DNA from: Lyophyllum atratum
Lineage: Eukaryota; Basidiomycota; Agaricomycetes; Agaricales; Lyophyllaceae
NCBI GenBank assembly: GCA_014905825.1
Contig: JACGCN010000010.1
Coordinates: 1,674,001 to 1,738,000 of the forward strand
Direction of reading: 5' to 3'
Length of the DNA: 64,000 nucleotides
Shown here: in pieces, positions 56,257-64,000 of the stretch
Layout of the letters: every line of letters starts with the position of its first letter
Position numbering within the stretch: position 1 is the stretch's first letter
Notes under the pieces: generated by a model
What the model was told of the DNA's origin: nothing
Databases searched by the model: none
What the model saw: the letters and a program-made list of their open reading frames with translations, nothing else
Translations under genes and position numbers: made by a program

Positions 56257-57863
56257 ATGATTATCGCAGGCGATACTGTATGTTGGCCGCCTCCTAACTT
56301 ATTCGTACGACTTACTTATTATTTCCGCAGACGAATCACGCGTTCTTGTCGAAGTTCGCATTGCAGACATTCTGGCCGTTCCCTTCGCTCATTCAGAAAT
56401 CTACGAACGAACACCACCTTTGGCCGCAGCAGTCGTCGGTGGCTGATATCACGGATTATGATGCTGGTATACAACGCCATGCTATTCAGGCCCCCCCTCC
56501 GATAGACCGTCTTCCCATCGAGCTCCTTGCGGACATATTCTCCCTCACCCTCCGCAATTACGCGGGTGACTGGGGTATGCACGGTCCTCCGCTCTCTAGG
56601 AATTTTCCTGGACTATCTTTTTCTCCGGGCTCATCGTCGGATCCGATGATGTTGGCCCAGGTTTGCAGGCACTGGCGAGGTGTTGCACTTAGCACACCCA
56701 TGCTTTGGTCGTCCATGGCAATCCCGTGCATCAATAGGGGACAGCATATGCCTCTCTTGGAGACCTGGCTCAGACGTTCACGTACCTGCCCCCTCACCAT
56801 CTCCCTTCTTGAACCATACTGGGAAAAAAAGGAGAAGAATCAGTGGTGGCCGCAGCAAAACGCTCTGGCGACAGATACCTTATCCCTTCTGATCACTCAA
56901 TCGCATCGGTGGAAGTCGATCAACTTTCGCTTCTCTCTTAGAATCCCCTCTGTCCTAGCAAACCTACATCCTGGATCTCTCCCAATCCTCGAATCCGCTA
57001 CTGTACTCAGCAGCCAAGTCGCCACGTTGTTTTCCGATGACCTCCCATCGTTAGACAAGGTTTGGGGAGTCGTGCATAACTCCCCTTCTTTCCGCGAGGG
57101 GCGATGGGAATTTGAATACCTAGAGCACAGGCGACAAAATATCCCATGGTTCCAACTCACCTGCATCGATGTGACGATGTCGATCGATTCCCTTTTTGAA
57201 GTCCTACCCTTATGCCATAACCTCGTCGACCTTCGCTTCACCGATCCTCGTCTCACCTGTAACTCCAACGTCCTTCCAACCGTAACCCCAGCATACCACA
57301 CTTACCCACAGACTACAATAGTTCTTCCTTCCCTCCGTAATCTCGCGATGGCTATGAGGCAGCCGTCCGATCCTATTTTCAAGCGACTTCTGCTTCCATC
57401 ACTTGTTTCCTTCACTATCCAACAATACGGGACGTCGCAAGGTCGTCCTGATGCCGCATCCTTCAACGATCTTCTAGCTAGATCGCAATGCCGCCTTCAA
57501 AAGTGCTCTTACGAGGACCCTAGCCCAGATGCTGAACATTTTCTTCTACAAATGCTCGCTTCTCCCTGCATGGCGTCTCTTATCAACCTTAGCGTGGATT
57601 GTCCGGTAACGGACAAATTCTTGAAATTTCTCACCCACACACCAGGCCTCAACGCACTGACCCTTCCACGGCTCGAAGAACTCTTCATCGAGGTGTGTAC
57701 CAGCTCTCCTGGTGCCCTCGTTGATATGGTATTCTGCCGGAGGCTGAAGGTTGACGGTCACTCATTGCTTCGGGATATACAGCTTGGCAGCTGGGATTGT
57801 CACCAAGTTGATTTGGAGGGATTTCAGGTCTTAGCAGAACACGGGATGTTCGTCTACATTTGA
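56257..57863 (+). CDS. F-box protein with leucine-rich C-terminal region
   Basis: Two exons: a 21-nt first exon (56257–56277) and 56331–57863, joined by a GTATGT…CGCAG intron; 517 residues. The start ATG is inferred from that splice, because the long frame has no good ATG upstream of the domain. The F-box covers about residues 64–125 (IDRLPIELLADIFSLTLRNY … LAQVCRHWRGVALSTPMLWSSM), the surface that binds Skp1 in SCF ubiquitin ligases. The rest has irregular leucine-rich units (LPSLRNLAMAMRQP, GLNALTLPRLEELFIEV) that would choose a target for ubiquitination; the target is unknown. The stop lies 20 bp from the convergent paralogous gene, so the transcripts probably overlap at their 3' ends. Confidence 0.8.
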
Positions 57864-57883
57864 CTGTTACTACAACGTATATA

Positions 57884-58909
57884 TTAGGAACGCGTACGTC
57901 CGTTAAATGCATATATGTGTTGATGCTTTGTATCACGACCGCACTGGTTCTGGATCCATATCGAATCTTCGTCTGAAAGATCACATCGCAAAAACACCGT
58001 TTTAAGGGATGTCCAGAAGTCGTTAGGGAGGGGCAAGAAAACTGTTGAACAAGAGAGATCAAAACTGATATTGCGAAGTACTGGGAATTTGAATAATCGC
58101 AGGAGAGGAACAATGTCTTGAGACGAGGAAAGTGTCAAGGATTCCAAATGGGGGCGCCTCCTATCCCTCGGGTGGAACTCTAGAGGTTTCCGCAAGTAGT
58201 AGAGGACCGGGCTGACATTGGGCTGGATCGAATGTAATTCGAAGTTCTTCACTTGTTCCCCATACAAGAGGAGACGTGAGCAATCGTCAAACGAAACGTC
58301 GCATGTGATCGTGAGGGTTGTAAGGGATTTTAGGATGGAAGGGGAAAATGGCAGCCATGAGCTGGCCAATTGTTGGCTATAACCTGTCCAATTCAGATGG
58401 TGTAGGTTTAGAAGATCGCGTTCTGGGAGTCGATATAGGTTCGAGTCGTAGAAAAGATCAACATCCGGAAGACGAATGGTGAGATCCTCCCAGCGTCCAA
58501 ACGAGACGTCGTTGGCGAGGGTGGCAAGATGCTTTCCCAAGGCGCGAAACCCCTCTTCCTCAGACCACTCCCCGCTCTCGAGCTCGGCAACCACTTTAAT
58601 CAATGTCTCAGGATCTAGTCGCTGAGATAAGAGGTGGAGTTGTTGCTCGGGAGTGCGATTCGTGACTGCCGCGTTCTCCCCGAGCTTTATAGATATCAAT
58701 CCAGGACCTCCGGTGAGTTCGACATTGGGGGAAGAGGATGGTTGATGTGGATAGGGGTCATGGCCGTGTAAGAATTTGGCTTTCGAACCAAGATAGCGCC
58801 CTACGGAGAACATGGATACAGTCAGAAAAGCCCCGACGAGCCTGTCGTTCACTGGAGCAATCGATGAAGCGATTTGAATGGGAAAGAATCCGGAATTGAG
58901 ATTAGTCAT
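57884..58909 (-). CDS. LRR-like protein with N-terminal hydrophobic anchor, paralogue 2
   Basis: Single-exon frame of 341 residues. It shares its layout with the gene at 53973–55217: a weakly hydrophobic N-terminus (RLVGAFLTVSMFSVGRYL), a RTPEQQLHLLSQRL helix, and GEWSEEEGFRALGKHLATL. Leucine-rich units follow (LLNLHHLNWTGY, LKSLTTLTITCDVSFDDC, HLESLTLSSS, FPVLRNISFDLSC). The last block, WTSLKTVFLRCDLSDEDSIWIQNQCG, matches the other copy. It lacks an F-box. The two therefore form a pair flanking an F-box gene of similar overall fold, suggesting local duplication with loss of the F-box. Role unknown. Confidence 0.65.
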   Translation of the reverse strand: MTNLNSGFFPIQIASSIAPVNDRLVGAFLTVSMFSVGRYLGSKAKFLHGHDPYPHQPSSSPNVELTGGPGLISIKLGENAAVTNRTPEQQLHLLSQRLDPETLIKVVAELESGEWSEEEGFRALGKHLATLANDVSFGRWEDLTIRLPDVDLFYDSNLYRLPERDLLNLHHLNWTGYSQQLASSWLPFSPSILKSLTTLTITCDVSFDDCSRLLLYGEQVKNFELHSIQPNVSPVLYYLRKPLEFHPRDRRRPHLESLTLSSSQDIVPLLRLFKFPVLRNISFDLSCSTVFLPLPNDFWTSLKTVFLRCDLSDEDSIWIQNQCGRDTKHQHIYAFNGRTRS

Positions 58910-59444
58910 CTACACGAGGCCAGAGTTGAACGGCACGATCATGTTACAGTAAACTGCACGAACCGTGGATCCAGTTAGTTCGATGTAAACGGGATGATGG
59001 TGGTGGCGTCGAGCGGTAAAGAGTAGAACATTGTCGAGTGGGTTTAAGTAGCAATGTTGCGTGGGGTCGAGGCACGTACACAATAGGAAGTGTCAAGTAT
59101 CAGCCTCAGCCTGGACTTAACAATAATAACGCCGGGTAGTTGCGTTCCGAGCAAAGTTCTGGGTCCATCCCGAGGACGAGGCAACCAAACGGTCGCTACA
59201 ATGTTTACATAGACAATAAGGGGTCTGCGTAATGAGAAATAGCAAGAATCACTATGGTCGTCGAGGAAGACCAGCTGGTTTATTGTCTACAACGATTCCG
59301 AATACCGATTGACATGGTCCGGTATTGATCTATTTTTGGCTATTTCCTAAGCCTTGATCATGTAGGTTTGCAGATAATCGTACATACGCTTTCAGATGTA
59401 CTAGTAGATAATTATCGAGCGCGAAGCAAAGTCTGATTCCTGAG
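58910..59444. other. intergenic, no gene seen
   Basis: Includes the promoter of LRR-like paralogue 2 and the 3' UTR of the second seven-helix gene. Confidence 0.45.
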
Positions 59445-61015
59445 TTAGAAGTGTGCAGTCATTGCATGCTTTTCGTAGGTTTTACCCCCCTCCTTTCCAA
59501 CAGGTGTTATGGGAGCCTCCATCGAAGCTTTCTCTACATCAACCTCATTCTGCACACTTGTCGCACTTAGCGATGCCTGAGTTGGCTCTGTACTTGCCGT
59601 ACTTCTGAGATGTGGAACGGCAAAAGAAAGATGACCAAATGTCGCCGGACGAGGTCCAGGACTGCGCGCGCGTTGGTCGTCGGGGGTATTAATGTATGTG
59701 ATTCCATAAATGTCCACGAACGAACGCTGAAAGTTCACGAATACGATCACGAGGGTAGGACATCGCCTATGCAGAATATAGATGAGTTGGAGCCAGAGGG
59801 AGAGCGACCAAGGGGCCAATATGAGAATCGTTCAGCTCACCGACAGTAGAGTATATGTCGCAAAGAAAACTTCCCCGGTTATGAATTGTGCTGAGCCTTG
59901 CCCATTGTTGTCAGGTACAAGAGTTAGAATCAGCGTGACTATCTATGGGATGAAGGGTCATATTAGCACATCTATGGACCTCCCGGCGAAGACAAGCAGG
60001 CCTACCTGGAGTGCGCCGTAGACGACCCCGGATTCTATGAGAACAATCAACACATTTTGCACCTGGGACTTTCGTCCGCTCAGCCCCAAGTTTTTCACGA
60101 CGACTTTTCGATGGGACCTATCAAAAGTCAATAGCCGTTCCCGGACATACCAGGACTTGATGACGCACCATAACTTGTAACCAATGAGCAGCGTGGCGGT
60201 GGCATTAGTCGCGATTGACAGCGAAATGCTAGCAGTGAGCAAGTTGCCAGTGATTATGTTTAATCCATCAACCGCGTCGGCGATCACAGCTGGGTTGACC
60301 TGGAGGGCAATGTACGCGAACGAGGTCGCTGGTGAGGAGGATGCGTAAGAATATGTCAAGGGCACTATGTAAAAGAACAATGTAATCACCAATGAGGCCA
60401 ATCCATAGAGCCACTGAGGGAACCATGACCCATTTTTGCTGAGGGAAGAGGACCCAAGCTCTCCAGAGGACGACCGCGTCACTGATAATAGGCTAAACAA
60501 CCCAGTCAGAGGAGAATGGAAAGCAATTACTTCCAGGAAAGCGTGCCAGGATTTGAGTTGTCCACATGATAATTGAATTCGGTTGATACTCCTTCGAGAC
60601 CACGTTCGCAAACCTCTCCGGCAATGATAGTTCAGGATTCTCCACGAGTCCTGATCGCACGAGAATGGTCGCGCCTGCTAGTTGGGCCGCCAAGTGTAGG
60701 GAAGCAATGATGAAGCTGAGAAGAGTTACTGCAAACATTGCGCGTTGAGGCAGATTCTTGAGGCCTCGCCGGCTATGATAATTATAACTCAGTAACGCAG
60801 AGGAAATATGCAATGGAGGGTCACCGAACATGATCATTGCCGTTGATATCGCGAAAAGCAAGATAAAGACGCCTGTATGATGCGTCAAACATGGTACGCA
60901 TCCTAAGAATTCAGAATCACATACCATAGAGCATCGTAAGCGTTAGGAGCCAAGACAGCCCACCGATCAACCCGAGCCCCAGTCCTTGAAGCATCGCTGT
61001 TTCTTCTGGCGTCAT
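59445..61015 (-). CDS. seven-helix membrane protein, copy B, with unusual splice sites
   Basis: Paralogue of the gene at 5240–6758. Exon 1 (60925–61015, 91 nt) and exon 2 (43 nt) have the same lengths as in copy A. The landmarks recur: TMLYGVFILLFAIS, IISDAVVLWRAW, LSIATNATATLLIGYKLW, IVLIESGVVYGALQ and CPTLVIVFVNFQRSF. The C-terminal tail is hydrophilic. Two junctions are odd. The intron after helix 3 starts with GC instead of GT (CTG|GCACGC). The last intron keeps frame only with a weak GTCGGT donor; the better GTGAGC donor three bases downstream throws the last helix out of frame. It may be a working gene with non-canonical introns or one starting to decay. Receptor-like fold; ligand unknown. 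Confidence 0.55.
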
Positions 61016-62214
61016 GATCGAGCCGAGGGGTGGAGCTGTAGGCAGTTCAGCTCAGGGATTATATACCTGAACTTGGAGGCAGACTCAAGTGGTGCAGGAC
61101 CCTGAGCCACCATTTGATTGGGTGATGCGCCGAAGACCAAGACGCAGCTCGAGGCTCGTGGCAGAATAGGGTCTCGTGTGTCATAACGGGTGTTGCCCCT
61201 CTAGTTTGCCATGTTCATAAAGTAGGCAGATAAAGCCTCACCCAACGAGAGGACATGTTGTACTTTGGCGAAGTTGTCGTCAAGTGCTGGACGATAAGAT
61301 TATGATGTGAGGCACAGCTGCGTGGCAGCTAATCTGTCACCTGCCCGTAGAATGGAAGACGTCGATCTTTTGTGATACTCGAAATGACCGGATCGCGGCG
61401 GTGCATTGGTGCATCCGTGGAATACATAGAGTCCTTGAATTGATCAAGGCTACTATAATTAGAGTTTGGCGGCGCAGGATAGGGTATCCAACTCACTTAC
61501 TGAAGGAGTTGAAACAGGAGTCCGTTGATCTCCTGAAAACACATTGTTGAGTTCGGCGTAACTGAGGACATCAAAATTTGCTCAGATTCGCCATATCTGC
61601 GGGCGGTAAACATCATCATCCGATGGAATGCGGGGGTGCATTGCTATTTGCATGCAGGGCTGCGAGCCTCCAAGAATGGCGCCCATCTCGGCATCAAGCC
61701 AAAGTCAGTGATTTCACTAGTTTCTTTGGGCTGTATGTGTAGACCTATATGAAGGTTCAGACCCAACAACATTCCTCTCCGTGAGGACTCCCTGGGAGCG
61801 TTATGTAGCTGTTAGAGCCTTACCTAGGGGGCCCATAAGAGTTATGTATATCGTGTTTCGAAAACAAGTTGCTGCACCTACACGGTGGCCCAGCGCCCAA
61901 CACGCGCCCCCAATGATGACCGTAAGATCATCAATTGATCAATCAAGCCACCGATATTTCGCCTTCGGGGTCTAATGGGACATAGCGCCGTGGAGGCCAG
62001 CACGTACGTTATGGGTTGAGTCAAGAACAATATCACTTTTAGTACTCTTGGAGAGGCAAGTGTCAATGGTTCGAAGTTACAGGGCGTCGCCTTCAAGGCG
62101 ACGTTGCACCGAGTCCTGAACCCTCCTACATCGCGACTCCTTCTCAGAGGTTCTGTGAACGTAGTCAATTGGTCATATTGATAATAGCAAAACCGACAAA
62201 CCATACCTCTTGGA
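61016..62214. other. gene-poor stretch
   Basis: A minus-strand frame (61878–62214 and on) with a canonical-looking intron (GTATGG…CACAG near 62151–62205) could be part of the decayed gene just upstream, but no domain is recognised. The rest is featureless. Confidence 0.35.
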
Positions 62215-62870
62215 TCGGCATACTCCTCAGTGTATCTCCTCCAGACGACATTTACGGCAAGTCGTTGACCGCTCCAGCGCAAGGTTCTCAGTCTCGGCTT
62301 TCTAAAAACACCCAACCTTCAGACCCCAAAAGAGCCCAGAACTGAGAAAAAAGAAGACACTAACAATATCGCGATCGCAGTCTTTTAAAGAACCAGATCC
62401 AACGTCTTCGCTGCGTTCGCCGCCTTATTCTCCTCCTTCAACGCCTCCTGTATCGCCCGTTTTCTGAATCTCCCTCAAATCCACAAGCAGGCTCTCAAAT
62501 TCCAATTCCTCTTTGAACTCGTCCCCTTAGGTTTTCCTACTTCGCGACAAAACGCCGATCGGTGAAGTTGGATGTCGCGTATCCGGTCGCACGTTGCTGA
62601 GCCTCTTCGGCTTTTTTAGGCTTTTTCATATTCGGCAGCCAGGTCGAAGAGACTGTTGACTTGGTCCATGAGACACGAGAATTCGCGGGAGGATTGGGAT
62701 GCGACAGGCTTGACGTTGTCTTAGAAGACGATAAGTTTGGCCGACGAGTGGTCCATGAGACACAAGAATTCGCGTGAAGATTGGGATGCGGCAGGTTTGA
62801 CCTCGCCTTGGAAGACGAGGAAAGTTTGGCTCCGACGACAATGTTGTGGCTGACGAGTACAGCATCATAG
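62215..62870 (-). pseudogene. decayed coiled-coil protein gene
   Basis: Minus-strand pieces with clear protein character are broken by stops and frame changes. From upstream to downstream they read SQSSREFSCLMDQVNSLFDL, then KKAEEAQQRATGYATSNFTD after a stop near 62627. FKEELEFESLLVDLREIQK follows, then after a one-base shift RAIQEALKEENKAANAAKTL. After an intron-like gap comes KAETENLALERSTTCRKCRL. The composition is that of a charged coiled coil with a C-terminal Cys pair. An 87-bp segment is duplicated in tandem at the upstream end. At least three lesions make a functional product unlikely. I do not recognise the parent family. Confidence 0.5.
62662..62835. repeat. two-copy 87-bp imperfect tandem repeat
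   Basis: Units 62662–62748 and 62749–62835 both begin TGGTCCATGAGACAC and end AAGTTTGGC with neighbouring differences. The period, 87 bp, is a multiple of three and lies in the decayed coiled-coil gene, so it probably arose by in-frame duplication. Confidence 0.75.
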
Positions 62871-64000
62871 GCGGTGCTCTTGCTATTTAGTTTGCACTCT
62901 AATACAAAGGTAGTTCAGACACTGTATGAAAGTAAGCATTCAAAAGTGTGGGTTGCTCGCGACTCACATTCATTGGAACTTCTGCTCCTCGTCGCGATCA
63001 TCAACACAAACTTCGTAAGGGCCCGTTTGCCGGGTGGCCTCTATACTCTATATAGTAAGACCTCCCGGACTAGGATAATACAGCTGAAGAATGGATATAC
63101 CTACATAACCTAACATCGCATGCTTTGATGCGCACGACAGGCATGGAAGAGACGGTCGATAGTGGTTGTGACCAACATGGCATGACGAACGCTGGACGAA
63201 CGCATCTGACAAGTTCAATCACGCATCTTATCTTATCTTCTTCAAACAACCGAGTCAGACGACATGTCACAAAACTCGTTCACCACCACACCGAGTTCTT
63301 TGGACGTCGCACGAATCGTGAACGTTGAACATGGTCACATCTGGCCACTAGGGCCGATGTCGGTGAAAAATTATCAAAGGATTATGGTGCTTGGTCGTAC
63401 GTCTGACGCACTTTAAAAATACCAGCGATTCATCTAGTCGTAGCCTCATCAGTTTCTTCGACTCATCTGCATAATCCACAACGTAGTGTCATGCACTGTT
63501 CACGATGCCATTTTAGCCCTCAGCATAGTGCTCACCTTGCGCTCCTTTCCTGGTTTCCCTCACCATCGCGAATCATGACGCCGCTCCTTGAATATCCTGC
63601 ACAGTAGGCCATATCAGTGATATCACTGCCAATGAGGTGGTTCAATTGATAAGAGCCTAGAGGCAGTACCATAGGATGCTTATGGCATCGGATATCGGGC
63701 CTAGTGGAGAGGCAATTGCAGGTCCCTGGAAAGATCCCGACATCGTGCTTCATCGTGCAGTAGGCCAAGTCTTAGGTAAGTTCAAAGCTGGGCGCAGCTC
63801 CGACTCGCAGACGCAGCTTGGTGAAAAGGCGCTCAGCGACTCCTTGCTGCTAATCTGTAAAGCTGCTTACGCGATGAGTACTAGCACTCCTGGCGGGGAA
63901 CAGATTTTCTTGAGAAAAACCTATTAGATAAATGTCTTCTCAGTTCCGATTAGTTTTTCTTGAGATAAATTTTAAGTTAATATTTCGAAAAATATAAGAA
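62871..64000. other. gene-poor end of the window
   Basis: Short frames only (for example 63676–63927, plus), without motifs or splice partners; the last ~100 bases are AT-rich. A gene running off the right edge cannot be excluded. Confidence 0.4.

Noticed and set aside
1..64000. CRISPR arrays, rRNA genes, prokaryotic-style operons or defence islands
   Set aside because: No direct-repeat arrays, no rRNA-like blocks, and gene structure is that of a fungus throughout.

Overview
The window is nuclear DNA from a filamentous basidiomycete, most likely an agaricomycete. Genes are densely packed and cut by many 45–75 bp GT–AG introns. The families present (a basidiomycete-type seven-helix protein, F-box/LRR proteins, a KNH–LysM protein, TPR repeat proteins, PDR efflux pumps) are typical of wood- or litter-living Agaricomycetes. 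The species cannot be named from the sequence. I rebuilt gene models by hand from splice sites and reading phase; exon coordinates are given where I followed them.

Layout. 0–5 kb: the 3' part of an APH-like kinase, a cluster of three CsbD-like stress proteins (two minus, one plus), and a Nudix hydrolase. 5–9.7 kb: a seven-helix membrane protein, a broken membrane-protein fragment, then about 2 kb of repeat-rich DNA without clear genes. 9.7–13.5 kb: a mitochondrial AIM9-like kinase and an internally duplicated ankyrin protein. 13.6–18 kb: condensin subunit 3 in 19 exons. 18.5–24.7 kb: PDR-type ABC transporter copy 1 (minus). 26.4–31.5 kb: a small heat-shock protein with textbook heat-shock elements, a secreted KNH–LysM3 protein and an amidase. 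31.7–34.2 kb: a 13-repeat TPR protein interrupted by a 319 bp MITE. 34.2–38.3 kb: poorly coding DNA with two doubtful small genes. 38.5–41.8 kb: plasma-membrane H+-ATPase. 44.5–50.6 kb: PDR transporter copy 2 (plus; 29 exons, 1500 aa), an inverted paralogue of copy 1. 51–53.5 kb: a secreted protein of unknown function and a 73-aa secreted cysteine-rich peptide precursor. 54–59 kb: an F-box protein flanked by two related LRR-like proteins. 59.4–61 kb: a second seven-helix paralogue with odd splice sites. 61–64 kb: gene-poor, with a decayed coiled-coil gene.

Taken together the block is rich in stress and membrane functions: CsbD-like proteins, a heat-inducible sHSP, two drug-efflux pumps and the proton pump that sets the membrane potential. 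Nothing shows that they form one regulated unit. Most (Nudix, condensin, AIM9-like, H+-ATPase) are ordinary housekeeping genes.

I found no prokaryotic-style defence system, CRISPR array, rRNA gene or convincing tRNA, and no secondary-metabolite cluster. The most unusual items are a TA-flanked MITE inside the TPR gene, whose exact removal restores the frame; the tiny-exon gene for a four-cysteine secreted peptide after a dibasic site; and the KNH–LysM3 architecture.
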